From an uncultured Clostridium sp. (GTDB lineage Bacteria > Bacillota > Clostridia > Lachnospirales > Lachnospiraceae), in assembly GCA_900553925.1 (NCBI GenBank), contig USFH01000044.1, positions 1-13,853 on the forward strand: a stretch of DNA of 13,853 bases, given 5' to 3'. The notes under the pieces were generated by a model that saw only the letters and a list, made by a program, of their open reading frames with translations, was not told the origin of the DNA and made no database searches. The position numbers and the translations under genes were made by a program. Positions 1-6,636 of the stretch are shown here, one piece after another (position 1 is the first letter of the stretch; the number at the start of each line of letters is the position of its first letter).

Positions 1-20
1 TTCATCAAGCTTGACTTTTA

Positions 21-1076
21 ATGAGGACAGAAGAACAAGTGCTTATTGCCATGTTTGAGGCACTCATCCCGTGGTATGAAGCACATAAGCGTGAACTTCC
101 TTGGAGACAGGATAAGGAACCGTACCATGTGTGGCTGTCGGAGATTATGCTGCAGCAGACGCGTGTGGAGGCGGTCAAAGAATATTACCGGCGCTTCCTT
201 ACGGCACTTCCGACGATTGTGGATCTGGCGGAGGCACCGGAGGAACAGATCTTAAAGCTCTGGGAAGGACTTGGATATTATAATCGTGTGCGCAACCTGC
301 AGAAGGCGGCACAGACGATCTGTGCAGATTATGCAGGCGTATTTCCCTCGGAATATGCGCAGATCCGGAGTTTGTCCGGCATCGGTGATTACACGGCGGG
401 TGCAATCGCGTCGATCTGCTTTGCTGCACCGACACCGGCGGTGGATGGAAATGTATTGCGTGTGTATAGCCGGTTGTTGGCGGATGATGCTAATATTGAT
501 CTGCAGACAACGAAGAAGCGAATCACGCGAAAACTGCAGGAGACGTATCCACGGAAGAATCCCGGGATCGCGACGCAGGCACTGATGGAGCTTGGCGCGA
601 CCGTCTGTGTGCCAAATGGTGCACCGCGGTGTGACGTATGCCCGGTAGCGGAGATTTGTCAGGCACGAAAGCAGGACACCTGGAGAAATCTGCCCGTCCG
701 CAGTGAGAAGAAGAAACGTAAGATTGTGGATAAGACGGTATTTATCTTGCTTACGGAGGATACCGTGGCACTGCATAAGCGCAGCGCAAGCGGACTTCTG
801 GCAGGCATGTGGGAATTCCCGAATGTGGATGCAAAGCTTGACAAGCAGGAGGCGGTAACACAGGTAACCGGCTGGCAGACTGAACCGGTGGATCTTCTGA
901 TGCAGACAAGCTATACACATATATTCAGCCATGTGGAATGGCATATGACAGCGTATTATATCCGCTGTCGAAGAACAAATAAAAAATGGAAGTGGGTAAC
1001 AAAGGAGAGTCTGGACGAGACGTATGCATTACCATCTGCGTTTCGCCCGTTTCGGGAACAGATCGAGAACTTGTAA
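21..1076 (+). CDS. mutY: A/G-specific adenine glycosylase MutY
   Basis: Base-excision repair enzyme that removes adenine mispaired with 8-oxoguanine. The 351-residue protein has the full MutY layout. The HhH-GPD catalytic domain spans about residues 1-195, with catalytic Glu41 in LSEIMLQQTRV, the helix-hairpin-helix SGIGDYTAGAIASI at 119-132, and catalytic Asp142 in VDGNVLRV. The iron-sulfur loop is Cys196, Cys204, Cys207 and Cys213 (C-x7-C-x2-C-x5-C). A C-terminal NUDIX-like domain from about 235 to 351 recognises 8-oxoG and includes the FSH loop (302-304) known from Bacillus-type MutY. The length is normal for the family. The ATG at 21 has only 20 bases of visible upstream DNA and no clear ribosome binding site. 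The ATG at 51 (MFEALIPWY) is an alternative start. No terminator is visible before the next gene. Confidence 0.96.
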   Translation: MRTEEQVLIAMFEALIPWYEAHKRELPWRQDKEPYHVWLSEIMLQQTRVEAVKEYYRRFLTALPTIVDLAEAPEEQILKLWEGLGYYNRVRNLQKAAQTICADYAGVFPSEYAQIRSLSGIGDYTAGAIASICFAAPTPAVDGNVLRVYSRLLADDANIDLQTTKKRITRKLQETYPRKNPGIATQALMELGATVCVPNGAPRCDVCPVAEICQARKQDTWRNLPVRSEKKKRKIVDKTVFILLTEDTVALHKRSASGLLAGMWEFPNVDAKLDKQEAVTQVTGWQTEPVDLLMQTSYTHIFSHVEWHMTAYYIRCRRTNKKWKWVTKESLDETYALPSAFRPFREQIENL

Positions 1077-1095
1077 GTAAAATTAAAAATTAGGA

Positions 1096-1135
1096 GGAAA
1101 CATCATGAACGAAGTGAATGATTTAGGATGTTTCC
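1096..1135 (+). promoter_or_regulatory. Leader hairpin over a mini-ORF start
   Basis: GGAAACATC at 1096-1104 and its exact reverse complement GATGTTTCC at 1127-1135 can form a perfect 9-bp stem. The 22-nt loop starts with the ATG of the mini-ORF at 1105. The 5' arm overlaps the end of the AGGAGG ribosome binding site (1092-1097), so the folded form would hide translation initiation. There is no U-tract, so it is not an intrinsic terminator. A regulatory role for the yitT gene downstream is inference only. Confidence 0.35.
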
Positions 1136-1161
1136 GACGATCTGCCGCCGAACGTATGTGA
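1105..1161 (+). CDS. Possible 18-residue leader peptide
   Basis: An ATG at 1105 follows a strong ribosome binding site (AGGAGG 1092-1097, spacing 7) and opens an 18-codon frame, MNEVNDLGCFRRSAAERM, ending at TGA 1159-1161. It lies in the 119-base gap between mutY and the yitT-like gene and ends 34 bases before that gene's ATG. Its start is enclosed in a 9-bp hairpin (1096-1135). I do not recognise the peptide. It could be a translated leader, a remnant of a longer gene, or chance. The main argument for it is the quality of the ribosome binding site. Confidence 0.3.
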   Translation: MNEVNDLGCFRRSAAERM

Positions 1162-1195
1162 GGGGGCGATACATATTATAGCAGGAGGATTGCGA

Positions 1196-2137
1196 ATGGG
1201 AAAAATCAGGAAAGTATGTGGCATGCTCAGTATCAAGAACTTTTTGCTCCTGACGGTTGCGGGAATCGTCAATGCGTTTGGCGTTGTTATATTTTTAGCG
1301 CCCGTCAAACTGTATGATAGCGGTATCTCGGGAACTGCTATGCTGGTGTCCCAGCTCACACCGAAATGGATCAGTCTTTCCCTGGTTTTGATTCTCTTAA
1401 ATATTCCAATCTTCTTACTTGGATTAAAGCGCGAGGGTGTGGTATTTACAATCTATGCGATTTATGCGGTTTTGATCTATTCCATTGTTGCATGGATCAT
1501 CACAGATATTCTGCCGGTGGATGTGACGATCGTATCCCCGCTTGCCGGAAGTGATTTGTTTCTGTGTGCAATCTTCGGCGGTATTATCTCCGGCTGCGGA
1601 AGCGGACTTGCGGTACGGTTTGGCGGTGCAATGGATGGTATCGACATCATCGGTGTGATGTTCGCGAAGAAGCTTGGGTTAAGTCTTGGCTCGTTCGTAA
1701 TGGCGTACAATGTAATCTTGTACATCATATGTGGAATCGTGCTTGACAGCTGGATTCTGCCGCTTTACTCGGTTGTGACTTATGCGGCGGCATCCAAAAC
1801 GATTGACTTCTTCGTGGAGGGCTTCGACCGTTCCAAGGCAGCTTTTATCGTGACAGAACATCCGAAGCATGTGTGCGAGGCACTTTCCGCCGCATTTGAA
1901 AACGGTATCACAACGATTGATGCGAAAGGATATTATTCGAATACCGACCGCACGCTGGTGTATTTCATTGTGAACCGGTTCCAGGTCGGCAAGATGCGGA
2001 ATCTGGTACATAGCATTGATCCGTATGCGTATATCGCAATCAATGATGTGGCAGACATCTTCCCGGCGACAAACCTGAACGACCTGAAGGGTGAAACTAA
2101 ATTGGAGGATACAGGAGATTCCGATGATACAGAATAA
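1196..2137 (+). CDS. YitT family membrane protein (DUF161 + DUF2179)
   Basis: Integral membrane protein of the YitT family, 313 residues. The N-terminal half has about five to six hydrophobic segments, including a glycine-rich stretch (FGGIISGCGSGLAVRFGGAMDGIDIIG) of the kind that characterises these proteins. The soluble C-terminal DUF2179 domain begins near KAAFIVTEHPKHVCEAL. The transported substrate of the family is not established. I chose ATG 1196 because AGGAGG at 1183-1188 sits 7 nt upstream; a TTG at 1190 in the same frame is too close to that site. The acidic tail (KLEDTGDSDDTE) is not part of the domain. A second, divergent family member lies at 12828-13688. The gene may be read with mutY upstream and with the zinc-ribbon gene 44 bases downstream. 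Confidence 0.9.
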   Translation: MGKIRKVCGMLSIKNFLLLTVAGIVNAFGVVIFLAPVKLYDSGISGTAMLVSQLTPKWISLSLVLILLNIPIFLLGLKREGVVFTIYAIYAVLIYSIVAWIITDILPVDVTIVSPLAGSDLFLCAIFGGIISGCGSGLAVRFGGAMDGIDIIGVMFAKKLGLSLGSFVMAYNVILYIICGIVLDSWILPLYSVVTYAAASKTIDFFVEGFDRSKAAFIVTEHPKHVCEALSAAFENGITTIDAKGYYSNTDRTLVYFIVNRFQVGKMRNLVHSIDPYAYIAINDVADIFPATNLNDLKGETKLEDTGDSDDTE

Positions 2138-2181
2138 GGAATCCCGTGAAAGAGATAGATGTAAAGGAGTAAAGTCAGCAT

Positions 2182-2448
2182 ATGTATTATGTACCGGAAG
2201 GAACAACCCGTTGTGGGTATTATGAATGTGAAAGCTGTGGAGAGAAATTCTTGTCTCTGCAGACGATGGAGCATATCAACTGTCCATACTGTGAGGCGGA
2301 ATTTGATCCGGAGATTGGACCGGATGAGGCTATGCAGGTGGCTGAAGACACCGCAAAGCTGATACAGGTATTGGAGGGCGAGGATGTCGAGAAGATGGAC
2401 GCATTACTCAGTCTTGCCATTACCGGTGGAAATTTCGAGTGGATATAA
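2182..2448 (+). CDS. Small zinc-ribbon protein, function unknown
   Basis: An 88-residue protein with two CxxC knuckles, Cys16-x2-Cys19 and Cys34-x2-Cys37, separated by 14 residues. This is a typical zinc-ribbon spacing, and Cys11 is an extra nearby cysteine. The C-terminal half (about 45-88) is acidic and probably helical (DEAMQVAEDTAKLIQVLEGEDVEKMDALLSL). No signal peptide or membrane segment is visible, so it is probably cytoplasmic. AAAGGAG at 2163-2169 provides a ribosome binding site with a somewhat long spacing of 12 nt. It lies between yitT and the PDT-like gene, 82 bases before the latter's start, so co-transcription is likely. I do not recognise a named family. It could be a metal-binding adaptor or a small nucleic-acid binding protein. 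Confidence 0.75.
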   Translation: MYYVPEGTTRCGYYECESCGEKFLSLQTMEHINCPYCEAEFDPEIGPDEAMQVAEDTAKLIQVLEGEDVEKMDALLSLAITGGNFEWI

Positions 2449-2530
2449 TGCGTGTACAGATGAAGCAATCAGCTGGATTCTGCAAGTGAATCAGCAGATT
2501 GGAAATGCACGTTCGGGAGGAGACATCTAC

Positions 2531-3457
2531 ATGATAGCAGTATTAGGACCGAAAGGGACATTTTGCGATAAGTCCTATGAAGAATATAATAAGAAATATG
2601 AGGCAGTACATGGGGAATCATTAGAACCGCTTTATTGTCCGACAATTGACGATGTGTTCGAACAGCTCTGTACGAACGAAGCGTGTGCGTATGCGGTTGT
2701 TCCGGTAGAAAATATGCTGGATGGCTATGTGCAGCGGACACTTGACCTGTTGCTGGAGAAAAACGTCTATATCGTCGATGAAAATCAGGTGGCAGTCCAG
2801 TTTTCACTGCTTGCCAATGCAGAGAAGATAGAAGATATCCGGAAGATTTATGTGCAGTTCAAGACGAACGGGCAGTGCAGACAGTTCCTGCATACCCTGC
2901 GTGACGCAGAGATTGTAACGACGAACAGTAACATGGAATCTTATTACAAGATACAGGATGAACCAGGAACAGCGGCAATTGTACCACATCATGTGATACA
3001 GGCGGGCGATGTGCGCGTGCTTGCAGAAGATGTGACAGATGCAAAGGGCAATCATACCCGTTTTATCATCCTGCGCAAGGGCGTGTTAGACGTGGAGAAT
3101 CCGGACCTTGAAAAGCAGTTAGAAGAGCTTGTAAGTAACGAGAAAGGGTTGAATGCAGATGCGGATGGCACAGAGAAAGCCGCGGAGCTTACACGGGAGA
3201 AAGTACGAATCCCGGTCTATATCATGCCTGCCACCGACCGGCCCGGAATCCTGTTCGATATCCTGCGCCGGTTCTATGACAAACGCATCAACTTGATCTC
3301 GATCATGTCCCGTCCGACAAAACAATCGATGGGAACCTACAACTTCTACATCGAGATCGACTGCCTGACCGAGCGGCTCGAAGTTGTCGTGGAAACATTA
3401 AGGCAGATTCAAGTGTATAACGACATTAAGATACTTGGCACATACAAGGAACACTGA
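2531..3457 (+). CDS. Prephenate dehydratase-like protein with C-terminal ACT domain
   Basis: The 308-residue protein has the two-domain layout of PheA, which converts prephenate to phenylpyruvate in phenylalanine synthesis. The PDT-like part is about 1-185 (start IAVLGPKGTFCDKSY) and the ACT part about 227-305 (DRPGILFDILRRFYDKRINLISIMSRP). The substrate-site Thr is kept in NHTRF (Thr176). However, the usual ENS motif reads ENM (60-62), and the segment normally reading SHPQ before the QC pair reads VQFK (108-111), so the conserved Gln is replaced by Lys111. The ACT ESRP motif reads MSRP (259-262). It is therefore clearly a PDT relative but may be a divergent enzyme or a non-catalytic ACT sensor. 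Start ATG 2531 has GGGAGGAG at 2515-2522. The frame is open further upstream, but that would overlap the zinc-ribbon gene. Confidence 0.82.
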   Translation: MIAVLGPKGTFCDKSYEEYNKKYEAVHGESLEPLYCPTIDDVFEQLCTNEACAYAVVPVENMLDGYVQRTLDLLLEKNVYIVDENQVAVQFSLLANAEKIEDIRKIYVQFKTNGQCRQFLHTLRDAEIVTTNSNMESYYKIQDEPGTAAIVPHHVIQAGDVRVLAEDVTDAKGNHTRFIILRKGVLDVENPDLEKQLEELVSNEKGLNADADGTEKAAELTREKVRIPVYIMPATDRPGILFDILRRFYDKRINLISIMSRPTKQSMGTYNFYIEIDCLTERLEVVVETLRQIQVYNDIKILGTYKEH

Positions 3458-3571
3458 GATTAATATGAGAGCAATGAGATAGTTTGTGTATATATATGTC
3501 AGGATCGAGTCTCCATAATATACATATGTTTGGAACTTAGAAGTTCTTGATGTTCTGTGTGATATCAGCAA

Positions 3572-3594
3572 TGTTTGAACACGATGTTCAAACA
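3572..3594. repeat. Internal hairpin A of the inverted-repeat element
   Basis: TGTTTGAAC (3572-3580) and GTTCAAACA (3586-3594) form a perfect 9-bp stem with the 5-nt loop ACGAT. It lies in the unique centre of the larger inverted repeat. There is no T-tract after it, so it does not look like an intrinsic terminator. Confidence 0.7.
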
Positions 3595-3595
3595 A

Positions 3596-3629
3596 GCCGT
3601 CATTGAGCCATGGATGGCGAATTGACGGC
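3596..3629. repeat. Internal hairpin B of the inverted-repeat element
   Basis: GCCGTCA (3596-3602) pairs with TGACGGC (3623-3629). Inside it, GCCA (3607-3610) pairs with TGGC (3615-3618) around a TGGA tetraloop, leaving a 4x4 internal loop. Together with hairpin A and the long arms, this gives a three-way junction if transcribed. Confidence 0.65.
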
Positions 3630-3784
3630 GGTTGCGTGCGGTAGAAATATATAAATCAGAACATCTAGTACTTCTTAGTTTCAATACATCGTATATTATG
3701 GAGACTCGATCCCGACGTATATACGCAAACTATCTCATGAGAAAAAAAGGAGGCGAGGCGTACCGGACATACGGTGCGGCAACG

Positions 3785-5167
3785 ATGAATAAGGATTTAA
3801 CAGTAGGGAAACCGGAGCGTGTATTGTGGAGGTATTGCATTCCGTTACTTGGAAGCGTCATTTTCCAGCAGCTTTATAACATTGCAGACAGTCTGGTCGC
3901 AGGAAAATATGTTGGTAAAAATGCACTTGCAGCCGTGGGAAATTCTTATGAGATTACATTGATTTATATGGCGTTTGCGTTTGGCTGTAACATGGGGTGT
4001 TCCGTCATTGCGGCGCAGTTTTTCGGGGCGAAGAATTACCGGAAGATGAAGACGACCGTCTATACGACATTTATATATTCGGCGGTGCTGTGTCTGATTC
4101 TGACACTAACCGGACTTTTTGCAGGCGGCGCATTGCTGCATCTGATACACACGCCGGCAGATATATTTGCAGATTCTAAACTGTATCTGGACGTGTATAC
4201 CGGCGGACTTGTATTTTTGTTTTTCTATAACATTGCAACCGGTATATTCTCGGCACTCGGAGATTCGAAAACACCGTTTATATTCTTAGCTTTTTCATCG
4301 GTATCGAACGTGTTTGTAGATATCCTGTTTGTAAAGAGCTTTCATATGGGCGTGGCAGGTGTCGCGTGGGCAACATTTATCTGCCAGGGCGTAAGCTGTA
4401 TCCTGTCCGTGATCGTTGTGCTGCTCCGGCTGCGGAAGATCAAGGATGAACACGAAGGACATCAGAGGGTGCCGGTATTTTCCGGAGAGATCTTCGGCAA
4501 GATGCTGAAGATTGCGATACCAAGTACCCTGCAGCAGGGCTTCGTGTCGATCGGAAATATCATCATCCAGAGTATTATCAACAGCTTCGGCTCGGATGTG
4601 ATTGCGGGATATGCGGCGGCAGTGAAGCTCAATAACATGGTTATCACAACCTTTACGATGCTTGGGAACGGTGTCTCAAATTTTGCGGCACAGAATCTTG
4701 GCGCACAGAAAATCGAGCGGATCAGTCAGGGATGCAAGGCAGCACTGAAGCTGATTTTTCTTACCTGTGTCCCGGTTGTAATATTGTATCTTCTGTGCAG
4801 CGGCAGTCTGGTGCAGCTTTTCATGGATGAAAACAGTATCGAGGCGAAGAAGGTCGGTGTTGAATTCCTGCATATGTTAGCACCATTTTATTTTGTAGTG
4901 TCGGTTAAGCTGATTACGGACGGTGTCCTGCGGGGCGTTGGAGCAATGAAGCAGTTTATGGTTACAACATTTCTGGATCTGTTTCTGCGCGTGATCTTAG
5001 CCGCTCTTTTCTCAAGGGAATGGGGCAGCACCGGAATCTGGCTCGCGTGGCCGGTCGGGTGGACGATCGGAACGACATTGTCCGTGATCTTGTACCGGAG
5101 TATCGTTAAAAAACTAAAGAGCGCAAATATAAAGAATGAAATAGAAGCGAAAGAGGTGACAGAATGA
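3785..5167 (+). CDS. MATE family multidrug/toxin efflux transporter
   Basis: Integral membrane exporter of the MATE family (NorM/DinF-like), which expels cationic compounds using a Na+ or H+ gradient. From ATG 3785 it has 460 residues, the usual family size, with about 12 hydrophobic segments in two MatE halves. The first half opens with the characteristic VLWRYCIPLLGSVIFQQLYN and ADSLVAGKYVG. The second half begins near FGKMLKIAIPSTLQQGF. The start is uncertain: the strong AAGGAGG at 3747-3753 is 31 nt before ATG 3785, with no usable start codon at the proper distance. ATG 3737 is in frame but lies on the outer end of the inverted-repeat element and lacks its own ribosome binding site. The gene overlaps the Fur-like gene by ATGA, and the three genes 3785-6512 are surely one operon. 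The substrate is unknown. Confidence 0.92.
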   Translation: MNKDLTVGKPERVLWRYCIPLLGSVIFQQLYNIADSLVAGKYVGKNALAAVGNSYEITLIYMAFAFGCNMGCSVIAAQFFGAKNYRKMKTTVYTTFIYSAVLCLILTLTGLFAGGALLHLIHTPADIFADSKLYLDVYTGGLVFLFFYNIATGIFSALGDSKTPFIFLAFSSVSNVFVDILFVKSFHMGVAGVAWATFICQGVSCILSVIVVLLRLRKIKDEHEGHQRVPVFSGEIFGKMLKIAIPSTLQQGFVSIGNIIIQSIINSFGSDVIAGYAAAVKLNNMVITTFTMLGNGVSNFAAQNLGAQKIERISQGCKAALKLIFLTCVPVVILYLLCSGSLVQLFMDENSIEAKKVGVEFLHMLAPFYFVVSVKLITDGVLRGVGAMKQFMVTTFLDLFLRVILAALFSREWGSTGIWLAWPVGWTIGTTLSVILYRSIVKKLKSANIKNEIEAKEVTE

Positions 5168-5598
5168 ACGATCAGGAACCAATCGGACAGGTGGCAAGCA
5201 GTAAGGAAGAGATTCTGGCTTCACTCAAGGAACATGGATATCGTCTGACAGAGCAGCGCAAGCTGATCGTCGATATTATTGCGAACGAAGAATATACCTG
5301 TTGTAAGGAAGTTTATTTTCTGGCGCATAAGCGGGACAACAGCATTGGAATTGCGACCGTGTACCGCATGATCAATACGCTCGAGGAAATCGGCGCGATC
5401 AGCCGGAAAAATATACAGAAGAATAATTGTAGTGGCAGATGCTGTGATATGAAGGGCGGCTGTACGGTCGTCACAGAGGAGAGCAAGCAGATTATTCTGA
5501 CAGAGGAGGATATACAGGAGGCTTTGAAGTATATCATGGAGAAAAACGGATATGCGAATGTGGATGAGATCAAGGCTGTTCTGGTAAATCAGCAATGA
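5164..5598 (+). CDS. Atypical Fur-family transcriptional regulator with C-terminal Cys cluster
   Basis: The 144-residue protein matches the winged-helix half of Fur/PerR/Zur regulators: LKEHGYRLTEQRKLIVDII (21-39), then GIATVYRMINTLEEIGAIS (62-80), equivalent to the recognition helix and wing. The C-terminal half departs from the family. The His-rich metal-binding stretch (HHH/HxH followed by CxxC) is absent, and in its place is a compact cluster Cys89, Cys93, Cys94, Cys100 in CSGRCCDMKGGC. Cys46 and Cys47 are also present. A helical tail follows. It could sense metal or thiol/oxidant stress through cysteines, but that is inference. It overlaps the MATE gene before it and the DMT gene after it by ATGA and has GAGGTGA as ribosome binding site, so it is probably the local regulator of both exporters. 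Confidence 0.85.
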   Translation: MNDQEPIGQVASSKEEILASLKEHGYRLTEQRKLIVDIIANEEYTCCKEVYFLAHKRDNSIGIATVYRMINTLEEIGAISRKNIQKNNCSGRCCDMKGGCTVVTEESKQIILTEEDIQEALKYIMEKNGYANVDEIKAVLVNQQ

Positions 5599-6512
5599 GT
5601 AAACGAAAAAATTATGATAATGGTACACATGGGAATCAGCTGCGCGGTGTGCTGTGCGTACTGGTTGGCGCAATCGCGTGGGGATTTTCGGGTGCCTGCG
5701 GACAGTTTTTGTTTTCACACTACAACATCAACACGGCATGGCTTTCGTGCATGCGCATGCTTGTGACAGGTGTAATCCTTACAATTGCATATATTATACG
5801 CGAACGGAAAGCGGCATTTGATATATTCAAGTCCACCCGGGATTTCTTTGGGATTGTCCTGTTTGCGATATTCGGTGTGGGCTTGTGCCAGTATGCATAT
5901 CTGGAAGCCATTCATTATACGAATGCCGGGATTGCAACGGCGTTGCAGTATCTGGCACCGGTGATGGTGCTGATCATATCCTGTGTGCGCAGATTACGTC
6001 CGCCGAAGTTTCGCGAGATTGTGGCGGTGCTTCTGGCGGTTGGCGGTACATTTCTCATCGCAACGCACGGAAATATCCATCAGATGAGTATCTCGAAAGA
6101 GGGACTGAAGTGGGGATTGCTTGCAGCATTTGGGTTCTGCATGTATACCCTGCTTCCGGAGCGGATGCTCAAGAAATGGGGCAGCCAGCCGGTTGTCGGC
6201 TACGGTATGCTGATCTGTGGCGTGGCATATAGCTGTATCGTCAAGGTATGGACGATTCCGGTGCATCTCGATTTCCATGGGGTATTAGCAGTTGCGGCGA
6301 TGGTTCTGATCGGAACGATGATGTCATTTCTGCTATTCCTGCAGGGAGTACATGACATCGGCCCGGTGCGTGCCAGCATGATCTCCAGTGTGGAACCGGT
6401 TTCGGCAACACTTTTTTCCGTGTTGTGGCTTGGAACGGTCATGACGACGATGGATCTGGTGGGTATGGCATGTATTTTAGTGATGGTAATTATACTGTCC
6501 GTGAAGGAGTAA
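5595..6512 (+). CDS. EamA/DMT superfamily permease
   Basis: The 305-residue inner-membrane protein has about ten hydrophobic segments forming two EamA repeats. The first runs from about 15 to 155 (GVLCVLVGAIAWGFSGACGQFLFSHY at its start, AIHYTNAGIATALQYLAPVMV at its end). The second runs from about 170 to 303 (with GPVRASMISSVEPVSATLFSVLWLG, the conserved late motif of the family). Members export or import amino acids, nucleosides or other metabolites, and the substrate cannot be read from the sequence. The ATG overlaps the stop of the Fur-like gene by ATGA, giving translational coupling with the MATE/Fur-like pair. The operon thus contains two unrelated exporters and one regulator. No clear intrinsic terminator follows it in 6513-6580. 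Confidence 0.93.
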   Translation: MSKRKNYDNGTHGNQLRGVLCVLVGAIAWGFSGACGQFLFSHYNINTAWLSCMRMLVTGVILTIAYIIRERKAAFDIFKSTRDFFGIVLFAIFGVGLCQYAYLEAIHYTNAGIATALQYLAPVMVLIISCVRRLRPPKFREIVAVLLAVGGTFLIATHGNIHQMSISKEGLKWGLLAAFGFCMYTLLPERMLKKWGSQPVVGYGMLICGVAYSCIVKVWTIPVHLDFHGVLAVAAMVLIGTMMSFLLFLQGVHDIGPVRASMISSVEPVSATLFSVLWLGTVMTTMDLVGMACILVMVIILSVKE

Positions 6513-6556
6513 CGAAAGCGTATAGGAATCCCAGGAATGTATAGATAAAAAAAACA

Positions 6557-6586
6557 TTTACAATCACGCGGGGAATAGGGTATTAT
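6557..6586 (+). promoter_or_regulatory. Sigma-A type promoter of fruK1
   Basis: TTTACA at 6557-6562 and TATTAT at 6581-6586 are separated by 18 bp. They lie about 50 bases upstream of the fruK1 start codon in the otherwise empty gap after the DMT permease. Both hexamers are one or two bases from consensus. The 10-bp repeat array seen before fruR is absent here. Confidence 0.55.
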
Positions 6587-6636
6587 AAAATTAATGTATT
6601 GGTTCGGGATTGACTCATCGAGAGAAAGGAAAAAAT

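Larger units (their letters stand above)
3474..3738. repeat. Large imperfect inverted repeat element (MITE-like, structured RNA or invertible segment)
   Basis: The left arm (3474-3557) and right arm (3657-3738) are reverse complements over almost their full length. The outer 13 bp (ATGAGATAGTTTG) match perfectly, followed by a perfect 22-bp core (3502-3523 against 3691-3712). The inner third has scattered mismatches but ends in a perfect 9 bp (GATGTTCTG). The roughly 100-bp centre holds two more hairpins: a 9-bp stem at 3572-3580/3586-3594, and 3596-3602/3623-3629 enclosing a GCCA/TGGC stem-loop. No transposase or convincing target-site duplication is visible. The element fills most of the 327-base gap between the PDT-like gene and the MATE gene and reaches to about 10 bases before the AAGGAGG at 3747. 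A non-autonomous transposable element is my first guess. A structured leader RNA or an invertible promoter segment are alternatives. Confidence 0.85.

Noticed and set aside
252..944. Long minus-strand open frame of 230 codons inside mutY
   Set aside because: It lies wholly antisense to a gene with complete MutY motifs, its translation shows no domain, and it is rich in Cys/Arg/His as is typical of shadow frames.
1679..2274. Two minus-strand frames over the first yitT gene and the zinc-ribbon start
   Set aside because: They overlap convincing + strand genes, have no ribosome binding site and resemble nothing known.
2384..2530. N-terminal extension of the PDT-like protein
   Set aside because: It would overlap the zinc-ribbon gene out of frame; the family-like start MIAVLGPKG at 2531 has a good ribosome binding site.
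3622..3655. Possible promoter inside the inverted-repeat element (TTGACG, TATATA)
   Set aside because: The -35 is good, but no -10 lies at 16-18 bp; the best TATA-like boxes are 20-22 bp away, so I do not list it as a promoter.
3474..3738. Intrinsic terminator of the PDT-like gene
   Set aside because: The hairpins lack a following T-tract, and the long arms are far beyond terminator size.
3474..3738. CRISPR array or insertion sequence
   Set aside because: Only one pair of inverted arms exists, without regular direct repeats and without any transposase frame.
3632..3784. 51-residue N-terminal extension of the MATE protein
   Set aside because: It is translated through the right arm of the inverted repeat, has no ribosome binding site, and is not found at the start of MATE proteins.
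6513..6556. Terminator after the DMT permease
   Set aside because: There is an A-run and short direct repeats of GTATAG, but no stem followed by T's.
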